The translations under genes were made by a program, and so were the position numbers. Below the pieces are notes generated by a model. The model saw only the letters and a program-made list of their open reading frames with translations. It was not told the DNA's origin and ran no database searches. A DNA stretch of 64,000 nucleotides from Clostridiales bacterium (GTDB lineage: Bacteria > Bacillota > Clostridia > Oscillospirales > CAG-272): positions 62,001 to 126,000 of the forward strand of contig DULN01000009.1 of the NCBI GenBank assembly GCA_012840355.1, written 5' to 3'. This document shows, piece after piece, positions 36,549-44,705 of this stretch (its first letter is position 1; each line of letters begins with the position of its first letter).

Positions 36549-37613
36549 ATGACAAAAGCGCTTATTGCGATGAGCGGCGGCGTCGACTCCAGCGTAGCCG
36601 CATACTTAACGCAGCAGATGGGCTACGACTGCATCGGCGCAACCATGAGGCTTGTGGAGGGCGAGGTCGCCTGCTCAAAAAATGCGAGGACTTGCTGTTC
36701 CCTGCAAGACGTCGAAGACGCGCGTGATGTCGCATACAGCCTGGGCATCCCCTTTTATGTCTTCGAGTTTACCTCCGAGTTTAAAGAATATGTTATAGAA
36801 AACTTTATCTGTTCGTATGAGCGCGGCAAGACGCCAAACCCCTGCATCGAATGCAACCGACATATGAAGTTCAGGGTGCTTTTGCGCCGCGCAATTGAGC
36901 TCGGCTGCGACTATCTTGTCACCGGCCACTACGCGCGCATTGAAAAATCCGGCGAAAGATATTACCTCAAAAAAGCGCGCGACTTGTCTAAAGACCAAAG
37001 CTATGTTTTGTATATGCTGACGCAAAACCAGCTTGCGCGCCTGCTATTCCCGCTCGGGGAGCTTTACAAGGCTGAAACGAGGGCTATTGCCGATCGGCTG
37101 GGGTTTGTCAACGCGAAAAAGCGCGACAGCCAGGACATCTGCTTTGTGCCGGACGGTGATTATGCCGGGTTTATTGAAAGCTACCGGCAAAAAAACTACC
37201 CGCCTGGGAAATTTACTGATACAGAGGGCAATGTGCTTGGCGAGCATAAAGGCATTATCCGCTATACAGTCGGTCAGCGCAAAGGGCTTGGGGTATCGGC
37301 ATCAAAACCGCTCTACGTATATAAAATTGACCCCGAGGCAAACACAGTCGTGCTTGCCGAAAAGGATAAACTAGCCTCGGATGAGATTGAAATTGCAAGC
37401 GTCAACTGGATTGCATTTGACAGCCCTCCGGAGCAGCTTCGCGCAAGCGTTAAAATTAGATACAGCCAAGCCGAGCAGCCGGCGACGGTTTTTGCTACCG
37501 GCGAAAATACCGCGCGCATAAAGCTTTGCGCCCCAGTACGCGCCGTAACGCCTGGGCAGTCGGCAGTAATCTACGACGGCGAATACGTCCTAGGCGGAGG
37601 AATCATCGTTTAG
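36549..37613 (+). CDS. mnmA: tRNA-specific 2-thiouridylase
   Basis: 354 aa. Adds sulfur to U34 of tRNAs for Lys, Glu and Gln. The ATP PP-loop is AMSGGVDSSVAAYL, the two catalytic cysteines lie in NPCIECNRHMKF and SQDICFVPDGDY, and DQSYVLYML completes the signature. GAAGGAATT precedes the start. It is co-transcribed with the desulfurase that should feed it, a common Firmicutes pair. Confidence 0.95.
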   Translation: MTKALIAMSGGVDSSVAAYLTQQMGYDCIGATMRLVEGEVACSKNARTCCSLQDVEDARDVAYSLGIPFYVFEFTSEFKEYVIENFICSYERGKTPNPCIECNRHMKFRVLLRRAIELGCDYLVTGHYARIEKSGERYYLKKARDLSKDQSYVLYMLTQNQLARLLFPLGELYKAETRAIADRLGFVNAKKRDSQDICFVPDGDYAGFIESYRQKNYPPGKFTDTEGNVLGEHKGIIRYTVGQRKGLGVSASKPLYVYKIDPEANTVVLAEKDKLASDEIEIASVNWIAFDSPPEQLRASVKIRYSQAEQPATVFATGENTARIKLCAPVRAVTPGQSAVIYDGEYVLGGGIIV

Positions 37614-37653
37614 TGGCTTAATATAAAATTTTTAAAAGAAAGTGGTATGCATC

Positions 37654-39036
37654 ATGAGCAAACGCAATTTTACAAATCTCGCATACGACTCATCTGACGA
37701 GCTCGTTTACTCGCGCGCCAAATATCCCATAAACCTTTCTAACGGCATGTCAATCGGCGGCGGCACGCTTTATCCTGAAATCAACTTCACCCTCCCCCCG
37801 ATGCCGATAGAAGAGTCCACAATGCCGGAAATTTTAGGCATCTATAAGGACATCATCGAAGGTATCTGCAAAAGGGCAAAAGAGCTGTCCGTCCCTGGTT
37901 TTGTCGCCGAAATTGAGACGCTGCCTCCGATGACCGAAAACCCCAAGTGGGGCTTTGAGGTCTGCAAGACGGTCGTTGACGTCATAAAGGAGCATGAAGC
38001 AAAGCATGGCATCAAGGCTGCCGTCCGGATAACCCCCAATGACATCCGCGAAGGCCCGCAGCTTGTGCATATGTGGCGCGGCTCCGAATGGGAGCGGATG
38101 CTTGAAACTTTCGAGGGCTGCGCTAAAGCGGGTGCCAGTTTCCTTGCCATTGAGTCGGTGGGCGGAAAAGAAATCCACGACGAGGCGGTCATTAGCTGCG
38201 ACCTTGCAAAATCGCTTTTCGCGCTCGCGGTGCTCGGCTGCAAAGATATGAACAAGCTGTGGGATGAAATTGTGGCTATTGCCGACAAAACCGGCGCGAT
38301 CGCTAGCGGCGACACTGCGTGCGGGTTCGGCAACACCGCTATGGTGCTTGCCGAGAAAAACTATATCCCCAAAGTCTTCGCCGCGACAATTAGGGTCATG
38401 ACCGCGGTGCGCAGCCTTGTGGCATTCGAGTGCGGCGCGCGCGGTCCGCATAAGGACTGTGGATACGAGGGCGTTTACATAAAGGCGATTACCGGCACGC
38501 CTATCTCGACAGAAGGGCGGGTTGCGGCTTGCGCTCACCTGTCGCCGGTCGGCAATGTGGCGGTTTGCATGGCGGACCTCTGGAGCAACGAGTCCGTCCA
38601 GCATATAAAGCTCCTCGGCGGCATGGCGCCAACCGTATCGTTCGAGCAGCTTGCTTACGACTGCCGCATGCTCAACGAAGGCAGCGCAAGGGGCAAAGAA
38701 ACAGCCCTGCTTTTGCGCGACCTATGCGCCGACTCTGACTCAAGGCTCGACCCGCAGGCGTATGTGCTGCGCCCCGACGTTGTTTTCGAGATTTCAAAGC
38801 AGCTCGTCGAGACCGATGGCTATTACAACCGCACCAAAGCGGCGGCAAAGCTCGCAATTGAGGCGATGCGCGAAGGCTCGGAGTCCGGGCGGCTAACGCT
38901 TTCCGAGCGCGAGAAAGGCTGGCTTGATATCCTCACAAGCCAGCTTGACGAACTGCCTGACGACGAGGCCGAATTTGTCGAGTCCATGCTGCCCGAGTGC
39001 GATAAAAAAATCCTTGCAAGATACGATCTCGCATAA
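37654..39036 (+). CDS. mtaB: Methanol:corrinoid methyltransferase MtaB-like
   Basis: 460 aa from ATG 37654. It aligns over its full length from memory with Methanosarcina MtaB, which transfers the methyl of methanol to a corrinoid protein. The three zinc ligands are kept: Glu167 in AIESVGGKE, Cys223 in SGDTACGFGNT and Cys269 in GARGPHKDCGYE, as is SLVAFECGARGPHKDCGYE. No mtaC corrinoid protein, mtaA or activator is next to it; the neighbours are mnmA upstream and a terminator downstream. Acetogens use similar enzymes, and divergent members may act on other methyl donors. Gene identity is firm, physiological substrate is not. Confidence 0.88.
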   Translation: MSKRNFTNLAYDSSDELVYSRAKYPINLSNGMSIGGGTLYPEINFTLPPMPIEESTMPEILGIYKDIIEGICKRAKELSVPGFVAEIETLPPMTENPKWGFEVCKTVVDVIKEHEAKHGIKAAVRITPNDIREGPQLVHMWRGSEWERMLETFEGCAKAGASFLAIESVGGKEIHDEAVISCDLAKSLFALAVLGCKDMNKLWDEIVAIADKTGAIASGDTACGFGNTAMVLAEKNYIPKVFAATIRVMTAVRSLVAFECGARGPHKDCGYEGVYIKAITGTPISTEGRVAACAHLSPVGNVAVCMADLWSNESVQHIKLLGGMAPTVSFEQLAYDCRMLNEGSARGKETALLLRDLCADSDSRLDPQAYVLRPDVVFEISKQLVETDGYYNRTKAAAKLAIEAMREGSESGRLTLSEREKGWLDILTSQLDELPDDEAEFVESMLPECDKKILARYDLA

Positions 39037-39045
39037 AAAATAAAT

Positions 39046-39079
39046 CCGGCGGAAAGGTTAACCCTTCCGCCGGTTTTTT
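39046..39079 (+). terminator. Intrinsic terminator after mtaB
   Basis: CCGGCGGAA (39046-39054) and TTCCGCCGG (39065-39073) with a 10-nt loop and TTTTTT. It also lies 14 bp past the stop of the convergent lyase gene, and an A-run on the left may let it work both ways. Confidence 0.85.
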
Positions 39080-39092
39080 AGCAACACTCCGC

Positions 39093-40232
39093 CTAATTGC
39101 TTTCCAGTGCCTGCCGAAGGTCTTCTATGAGGTCACATGGCGATTCAATCCCGACCGAAAGCCGCAAAAGGCAGCCGTTTATCCCCTTTTTCTCCCTCTC
39201 TTCCGCGGGTATGTCCGCGTGGGTCTGCAGCATCGGGTATGTTATAAGGCTCTCGACTCCGCCGAGGCTTTCGGCGTATTTTATTATCTTGACATTTTCA
39301 AGCACCGCACGCGCTCTAGTGGGGCTATCTACCGCGAAAGAAATCATCGCGCCGAATCCTGTCGCCTGCCTTTTTAAAATATCATGGCCCGGATGATCTG
39401 GCAAGCCTGGATAATACACTTTCTTCACGTTTTTATGCCCTTTTAGCCAGCTTGCGATTTTTTTAGCCGAGTCCTCTTGCCGCTCGAGCCTCACCGCTAG
39501 CGTTTTTATCCCCCGCAAAAGCAAGAAGCTGTCAAACGGCGAAAGGCAAGCGCCGATGGTCTTTGCGACAAACCGCAACTTTTCGGCTAAGCCCGCGTCG
39601 GCTGCGACGAGGAAGCCGGCAAGGGTGTCGTTGTGCCCGCCAAGGTACTTTGTGCCGCTATGTAACACGATGTCTGCGCCGAGCACAAGCGGGCGCTGAA
39701 AATATGGCGTCAGAAAAGTGTTGTCGACAACAAGAAGCAGCCCATTAGCTTTGCAAATCCGGGCAATTTCGGCAAGGTCGGTCACCTGCATCATAGGGTT
39801 CGTCGGGGACTCTACAAAAACAGCCCGCGTCTCTGGGGCAATTGCCGCCTCCACTGCGCCAGGATTTGACGTGTCGACAAAATCATACTTCAGTCCGTTT
39901 TTTGACGAAATGCTCCGAAAAAGCCTGTGAGTCCCGCCATAAAGGTCGTCGGATACAATCAGCCGCTCGCCGGGAGAAAAAAGCTCCATCAGCGCCATAA
40001 GCGCTGCCATGCCCGACGAGAATGCAATCGCGTCCACTCCGCCCTCGAGCGCGGCAATCGTGCTCTCTAGGTACTCGCGCGTCGGGTTTTGCACACGAGT
40101 GTAATCAAAACCGGTGCTTTGCCCTACGCCGGGATGCGCGAAAGTGGCGGACTGAAAAATCGGCACGCTTATCGAGCCGGTGGTGTCATACCTTTTGCCG
40201 CTCCCATGAACGCATAAGGTCGAAAAATCCAT
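39093..40232 (-). CDS. Cys/Met-metabolism PLP enzyme (cystathionine gamma-synthase/lyase type)
   Basis: 379 aa. PLP-dependent gamma-family enzyme: ATFAHPG, DYTRVQNPTREYLE, FSSGMAALMAL, the PLP Lys in LHSGTKYLGGHND, and LGGVESLITYPMLQTH at the end. The family includes cystathionine gamma-synthase, gamma-lyase and homocysteine lyases, and sequence alone does not separate them well. The position, 14 bp from the Rrf2 regulator of cysteine genes and on its strand, favours a lyase that frees cysteine or sulfide (MccB-like). Confidence 0.88.
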   Translation of the reverse strand: MDFSTLCVHGSGKRYDTTGSISVPIFQSATFAHPGVGQSTGFDYTRVQNPTREYLESTIAALEGGVDAIAFSSGMAALMALMELFSPGERLIVSDDLYGGTHRLFRSISSKNGLKYDFVDTSNPGAVEAAIAPETRAVFVESPTNPMMQVTDLAEIARICKANGLLLVVDNTFLTPYFQRPLVLGADIVLHSGTKYLGGHNDTLAGFLVAADAGLAEKLRFVAKTIGACLSPFDSFLLLRGIKTLAVRLERQEDSAKKIASWLKGHKNVKKVYYPGLPDHPGHDILKRQATGFGAMISFAVDSPTRARAVLENVKIIKYAESLGGVESLITYPMLQTHADIPAEEREKKGINGCLLRLSVGIESPCDLIEDLRQALESN

Positions 40233-40246
40233 ATAATGCTCTCCGG

Positions 40247-40693
40247 TTAGATGTAATACATTTCAGCGCTGTTTTCGATATGTTTTACCGTTTCTTTTAG
40301 CATATCCGCAAGCGTTACCGCGCCGAGCGCGTCGCGGACGCTTTTGTCGAGCGGCTCGTATACGCATGCCTCAAGCGCTTTCTCAATCTCCGGCGCTGTT
40401 TCCGGCACCGTTTTCTGCGTATGCTCGAACAGCGATCCTTCCACAGCAGAGAGCACTTGCAGCGCCGTGATACTGCCGGGCTCGCTTATCAGCATATACC
40501 CGCCCTGCGCTCCTTTTGAGGATATGACAAGGTTGGCCTTTTTCAGCAGCGTGAACACCTGTTCGAGATATATTTTAGAAAGCCCTAGCTTTTCCGAAAT
40601 GCTCGACGCCGTGACATAACTCCCACTTTCGTAAAGGCGCGCCATCTCTATCGCCGCCGCAAGCGCATATCGTCCTCTGGCAGATACTCTCAT
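40247..40693 (-). CDS. Rrf2 family transcriptional regulator (CymR-like)
   Basis: 148 aa. The N-terminal winged helix has RGRYALAAAIEMAR, SSISEKLGLSKIYLEQVFTLL and the wing SKGAQGGYML. Unlike IscR it has only one Cys (in EACVYE) and no three-Cys cluster motif, as in CymR, the cysteine repressor that works with CysK. It is divergent from cysK and shares with it an intergenic space holding dyad repeats, one of which lies just in front of its own start, suggesting autoregulation. Regulation of cysteine synthesis in response to sulfur is the likely role. Confidence 0.9.
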   Translation of the reverse strand: MRVSARGRYALAAAIEMARLYESGSYVTASSISEKLGLSKIYLEQVFTLLKKANLVISSKGAQGGYMLISEPGSITALQVLSAVEGSLFEHTQKTVPETAPEIEKALEACVYEPLDKSVRDALGAVTLADMLKETVKHIENSAEMYYI

Positions 40694-40707
40694 TCCTAAT
40701 CACTTAT

Positions 40708-40728
40708 ATCATATATAGTTAGTATGCA
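40708..40728. promoter_or_regulatory. Degenerate operator dyad in front of the Rrf2 gene
   Basis: ATCATA-N9-TATGCA, one mismatch per half-site from the TTCATA-N9-TATGAA dyads near cysK, with the same 9-bp spacer. It lies 15 bp upstream of the regulator's start codon. Confidence 0.45.
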
Positions 40729-40776
40729 TTAATGATAACCTATTCGTATATATTTGTCAATAGTCGCACCGAAAAT

Positions 40777-40797
40777 TTCATAGAAATTCTATATGAA
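40777..40797. promoter_or_regulatory. Operator dyad upstream of the cysK promoter
   Basis: TTCATA-N9-TATGAA with perfect half-sites, ending 15 bp before the -35 box of cysK. Likely bound by the divergently encoded Rrf2 regulator; inferred from repetition and position. Confidence 0.55.
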
Positions 40798-40812
40798 TTT
40801 TTATAAAAGGTA

Positions 40813-40841
40813 TTGACAAATCGGCTATGTTGGAATATTAT
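40813..40841 (+). promoter_or_regulatory. Promoter of cysK
   Basis: Perfect TTGACA (40813-40818), 17-bp spacer and TATTAT (40836-40841). The words TTGGAATATT spanning the -10 recall the conserved half of the Bacillus CymR site. Transcription should start near 40848, between the two operator dyads. Confidence 0.7.
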
Positions 40842-40852
40842 ATTATCAGTAA

Positions 40853-40873
40853 TTCATATTAATCATATATGAA
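40853..40873. promoter_or_regulatory. Operator dyad downstream of the cysK start site
   Basis: A second perfect TTCATA-N9-TATGAA, in the 5' untranslated region of cysK. Its position would block transcription when occupied. Confidence 0.55.
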
Positions 40874-40902
40874 ATACTCACATTATTGCGGGAGGATAAA
40901 TC

Positions 40903-41841
40903 ATGGCACGTGTTTATAAGAGCATAACAGAGCTTGTTGGCAAAACCCCTCTTCTTGAACTTGGAAGGTACGCAAAGGCAAACGAGCTAAAGGCGCGGCT
41001 CATTGGAAAGCTTGAGTACTACAACCCGGCTGGTAGCGTCAAAGACCGGATTGCAAAGGCGATGATCGACGACGCGGAGGAAAGAGGAATCCTAAAGCCC
41101 GGCTCGGTAATTATCGAACCGACCAGCGGCAACACCGGAATAGGCCTTGCGGCGATCGCGGCGGCGCGCGGCTACCGCATAATTTTGACGATGCCCGAGA
41201 CGATGAGCATTGAGCGTCGCAACCTGCTTCGCGCATACGGCGCCGAACTTGTGCTCACCGAAGGCTCTAAGGGCATGTCGGGCGCCATTGCAAAAGCTGA
41301 AGAACTTGCGAAAGAAATTCCCAACTCTTTCATCCCCGGACAGTTTGTCAACCCTGCCAACCCTGAAATCCACCGGCAGACTACCGGCCCGGAGATTTGG
41401 GAAGACACGGACGGCGAAATAGACATTTTCGTAGCCGGTATCGGCACCGGCGGCACCATTACCGGTGCGGGCGAGTATTTGCGGTCAAAAAAGCCGGACC
41501 TTAAAATTGTGGCTGTCGAGCCCGACGCTTCACCGGTCCTTTCGGGCGGCAAGCCCGGGCCGCATAAAATCCAGGGCATTGGTGCAGGGTTTGTCCCGAA
41601 AGTGCTCAACACCTCGATTTACGACGAGATTGTGCGCGTCAAAAACGAGGACGCGTTCGCTACCGGGCGCGCGATCGCTAGGCTCGAAGGGCTACTTGTC
41701 GGTATCTCGTCGGGTGCAGCCGTGTGGGCGGCAACTGAAATCGCTAAACGCCCTGAAAGCGAAGGCAAAACCATCGTCGTAATCCTGCCCGACACCGGCG
41801 AGCGCTACCTCTCGACCCCGTTGTTTTCCGATGAAAAATGA
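40903..41841 (+). CDS. cysK: Cysteine synthase (O-acetylserine sulfhydrylase)
   Basis: 312 aa. PLP enzyme forming cysteine from O-acetylserine and sulfide. PLP Lys in [16 protein letters not shown], phosphate and substrate loop in [13 protein letters not shown], and [15 protein letters not shown] for the cofactor phosphate. GGGAGGA precedes the ATG. In Firmicutes CysK also binds CymR and makes it a repressor when cysteine is plentiful; the divergent Rrf2 gene and its dyads make the same circuit likely here. Confidence 0.95.
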   Translation: MARVYKSITELVGKTPLLELGRYAKANELKARLIGKLEYYNPAGSVKDRIAKAMIDDAEERGILKPGSVIIEPTSGNTGIGLAAIAAARGYRIILTMPETMSIERRNLLRAYGAELVLTEGSKGMSGAIAKAEELAKEIPNSFIPGQFVNPANPEIHRQTTGPEIWEDTDGEIDIFVAGIGTGGTITGAGEYLRSKKPDLKIVAVEPDASPVLSGGKPGPHKIQGIGAGFVPKVLNTSIYDEIVRVKNEDAFATGRAIARLEGLLVGISSGAAVWAATEIAKRPESEGKTIVVILPDTGERYLSTPLFSDEK

Positions 41842-41908
41842 TGTATAATTAAAGCATCAAAGCGCATGGGCAATGCGCTTCGCACACTTACCGAAAGGCT
41901 GAACCGAC

Positions 41909-42754
41909 ATGAAAAGGCAAAAAAGAGTAGCAGCGATTCACGATATCTCCTGCTTTGGGCGGTGCTCGCTAACCGTCGCTCTGCCTATTATCTCCGCCGC
42001 GGGCATCGAGTGCAGCGTTATCCCCACCGCGCTGCTCTCCACCCATACCGGAGGCATCACCGGGTATACATTCCTCGATCTAACAGATGAGATTTTGCCT
42101 ATCGCCTCGCATTGGCAGTCGCTCGGACTTGAGTTTGACGGGCTTTACTCTGGCTTTCTCGGCTCGTTTGAGCAAATTGACGTCGTCTCGGAGGTTTTCG
42201 ACCGGTTCCGCAGTGCGGATAACCTCATTGTCGTCGACCCGGTGATGGCCGACAATGGCGTACTTTACAAGGTATTTCCGCCCACTTTCCCCTCCGGCAT
42301 GAGAAAGCTCTGCGCAAAGGCTGACGTTATTATACCGAACATAACCGAGGCGACTCTGCTGCTTGACGAGCCATACCTCGAAGGTCCTTATACGCAAAGT
42401 TACATTGAAGGCATCCTCGAACGCCTCTCAAAGCTCGGTCCGAAACAGGTGATACTTACCGGCGTATACTTCAAAGGCGACCACCTCGGCGCCGCCTCAT
42501 ATGACGCTCGCACCGGCGAGGTTAGCTACGCTTTCGACCGGCTTATCGAAGGATACTACCACGGCACCGGCGACGTGTTCGGCAGCGCGCTCGTCGCGTC
42601 GCTGATTAGCGGCAAAAGCCTTGCTGAGTCCACCTCAATAGCAGTGGATTTCACGGTTAAAAGCATTTTGCGCACCAAAGCCGCTGGTACCGACATCCGG
42701 TTCGGTGTCAACTTCGAGGCGGGACTCCGCGAGCTTGCCGAAAAGCTGGCTTGA
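41909..42754 (+). CDS. Pyridoxal/pyridoxamine kinase
   Basis: 281 aa, ribokinase-like fold of the PdxY type. Phosphorylates B6 vitamers to PLP, the cofactor of CysK, NifS, the Cys/Met lyase and the aminotransferases in this window. Seen: AAIHDISCFGRCSLTVALPI, LLSTHTGGITGYTF, VDPVMADNG, NITEATLLL and YHGTGDVFGSALVASL with the catalytic Asp. It follows cysK by 67 bp, with no terminator between, so co-transcription is possible. Confidence 0.92.
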   Translation: MKRQKRVAAIHDISCFGRCSLTVALPIISAAGIECSVIPTALLSTHTGGITGYTFLDLTDEILPIASHWQSLGLEFDGLYSGFLGSFEQIDVVSEVFDRFRSADNLIVVDPVMADNGVLYKVFPPTFPSGMRKLCAKADVIIPNITEATLLLDEPYLEGPYTQSYIEGILERLSKLGPKQVILTGVYFKGDHLGAASYDARTGEVSYAFDRLIEGYYHGTGDVFGSALVASLISGKSLAESTSIAVDFTVKSILRTKAAGTDIRFGVNFEAGLRELAEKLA

Positions 42755-42757
42755 TGA

Positions 42758-42800
42758 TTAAAAAAGCGCAAATCCGGTTTCGGATTGCGCTTTTTTTATT
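42758..42800. terminator. Bidirectional terminator between convergent genes
   Basis: AAAAAAGCGCAAATCCG and CGGATTGCGCTTTTTTT pair with one bulge around GTTT; both strands end in T-runs. It serves the kinase (+) and the GNAT gene (-). Confidence 0.85.
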
Positions 42801-42802
42801 TT

Positions 42803-43375
42803 TTAACTTGACCAGCTTATCTTGGTACCGTGCAGCTTAATAAACTCATCTGCCAGCATCCCATACATAAGCCTGTCATAGCGCCTGCCGGCTATGTATA
42901 CGGCTTTGCGCTCACGCCCCTCGAGCGTAAACCCGCACTTTTCAAGCACGCGCTGAGAGCCGATATTGTGCTCAAGAGTCGTAGCGGAGATGCGCTCAAA
43001 CCCCAGGTGGCAAAAACCGTAGCGCAATATTGTTATCGCCGCATCGGTAGTGTAGCCTTTGTTGCGGTACTCAATTTTCGTAAGGCCATACCCAAGCGTG
43101 CAAGCGCGGTCCTGCCAGTTTATGTCCAGCAGCGCGATGTCGCCTATCAGCGTCGCGCCGTCTTCGCTTGGAAGAAATATACCAAGCCTTATTTGCGTTT
43201 TGCCCTGTTTGCTTTGGATATCGCTGTACAACTCGTCGGCTTTCTCAACCGACGCGCCGACAATAAAGTAATCTGGCGGGTTTTCAAAGTCAAACTCGGT
43301 TTCTTGCCAAATCTTCCTGCAATCATCGCGTTCAAGAGCCGATAAAAACACTTTCTTGCCCTGTAGTTTTATCAT
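42803..43375 (-). CDS. GNAT family N-acetyltransferase (RimJ/RimL type)
   Basis: 190 aa. Acetyl-CoA-dependent acetyltransferase fold: IGDIALLDINWQDRACTLGYGL, EYRNKGYTTDAAITILRYGF (motif A with a KGYTT pyrophosphate loop) and HNIGSQRVLEKCGF (motif B). The family acetylates protein N-termini, polyamines or drugs; the substrate is not readable. It is a single gene flanked by terminators on both sides. Confidence 0.85.
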   Translation of the reverse strand: MIKLQGKKVFLSALERDDCRKIWQETEFDFENPPDYFIVGASVEKADELYSDIQSKQGKTQIRLGIFLPSEDGATLIGDIALLDINWQDRACTLGYGLTKIEYRNKGYTTDAAITILRYGFCHLGFERISATTLEHNIGSQRVLEKCGFTLEGRERKAVYIAGRRYDRLMYGMLADEFIKLHGTKISWSS

Positions 43376-43501
43376 TTTATGTCTCCTTACAGCTCATATT
43401 TTACAACTTCGCAGCAACGCTCCAAACCATAGTTTTCCCCTCCGGTTGGCACAGCAATATTTTACCCAAATGCGGCGCTACCGGCAAGGTAAAAAACATA
43501 T

Positions 43502-43532
43502 AAAAAAACCGCATACCGCTTGCGATATGCGG
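43502..43532 (-). terminator. Intrinsic terminator of the ceramidase/DegT gene pair
   Basis: On the minus strand CCGCATA (43532-43526), a 10-nt loop, TATGCGG (43515-43509), then TTTTTTT, 9 bp after the aminotransferase stop. Confidence 0.75.
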
Positions 43533-43541
43533 TGCCTTCCT

Positions 43542-44705
43542 TTATTTTAACGCGTCTGCTAGCTTGTTAAGCCCTCTTTCGTCCATGTCGGGGTCAACCA
43601 TAATATATACGGCGCGCTTTAGGTATTCAAGCGACTTTGCGCACATATCGGGCGTGTAGCGATGGTTTAAGTCCCGGTTTGCCTCCATTAGGAACGGGTC
43701 AAACGCAGGGTTAAACGCGCCTTTTTTGTTCATTATCGGTGTCCAGTTAGTGTAAACGTGCTTTCCGGTATCTATAGGGCGTGTCGCGGGATAACCGGCT
43801 GTGTCGGCTTTGCGCTTGAACTCTATAGCCTCATACTCGGTGTCAAACCAAAACGCGAGCGTCGTGCCGCAGTCGCCGAGGAGGTCGTTTGAGCGGATGA
43901 AGCTATACCTGCCGTCAAATTTGTCAAGCAGGTAAGCTTTGTTCCGCCGCAGGTCATATAAAATCGAGTCAAGCCTTTTTAGCTGCTCGCGCAATATAGC
44001 ACCAGTAAATTCCGACACGCGGAACTCGCTGCCGCAAAATTGCTCTTCCGTTATAGAGTCGAGCTGGTTGCCGAAATATGCTATAGCCGACGAGTCATGG
44101 TATATAAGCGCGCGCTCGAAAATCTCGCGGCTGTTTGTCATAAGCGCGCCGCCCTCGCCCGCGGTTATAATCTTAAAGTAGTTAAAACTGAACGCTCCCG
44201 CGTCTCCTATAGTGCCGAGCCGCTTCCCTTTGTACGAGCCGCCGACCGATTGGCAGGCATCCTCAAGTATATAAATCCCGTGCTTTTTAGCTATCTCGCT
44301 TATTTTATCCATATTACACGGAAAGCCCTGTATGTGCACCGGTATTACAGCCTTTGTATATTTTGAAATTTTACTTTCAAAGTCGGACGGGTCGAGCGTC
44401 AGTGACTCGTCGATGTCGGCGATAACCGGGATCGCGCCCACCGCTGTGACGGCTATAGCTGTAGCGATATATGTATATGCCGGTACGATTACCTCGTCGC
44501 CGGGGCCGATGCCCATACCCACAAGGCCTGATATCAGCGCAGCTTTGCCCGAGGTCATCAAAATCGAGTGACGCACGCCCATTTTCTCGCATAGCTCAGC
44601 TTCGAAATGCATAACTTCGCGTGCGCCGTCGTTGATTTTAAATAGGTTTTTGCTATTTATCACGCGCGCGCACGCTTCTATTTCCTCTTTGCCGATTCTA
44701 TACAT
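43542..44705 (-). CDS. DegT/DnrJ/EryC1/StrS family aminotransferase
   Basis: 387 aa. PLP-dependent sugar aminotransferase fold. PLP Lys178 lies in FSFNYFKIITAGEGGAL; TSGKAALISGL, VPAYTYIATA and DACQSVGGSYKG are family marks. Such enzymes aminate keto-sugars for surface glycans or cyclitols. There is no nucleotide-sugar gene nearby; instead it overlaps by 8 bp the gene of a ceramidase-like hydrolase, so the pair works on a common, unknown substrate, perhaps an amino-cyclitol. RIGKEEIEACARVI at the start is shared with AHBA-synthase-like members. Confidence 0.88.
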   Translation of the reverse strand: MYRIGKEEIEACARVINSKNLFKINDGAREVMHFEAELCEKMGVRHSILMTSGKAALISGLVGMGIGPGDEVIVPAYTYIATAIAVTAVGAIPVIADIDESLTLDPSDFESKISKYTKAVIPVHIQGFPCNMDKISEIAKKHGIYILEDACQSVGGSYKGKRLGTIGDAGAFSFNYFKIITAGEGGALMTNSREIFERALIYHDSSAIAYFGNQLDSITEEQFCGSEFRVSEFTGAILREQLKRLDSILYDLRRNKAYLLDKFDGRYSFIRSNDLLGDCGTTLAFWFDTEYEAIEFKRKADTAGYPATRPIDTGKHVYTNWTPIMNKKGAFNPAFDPFLMEANRDLNHRYTPDMCAKSLEYLKRAVYIMVDPDMDERGLNKLADALK

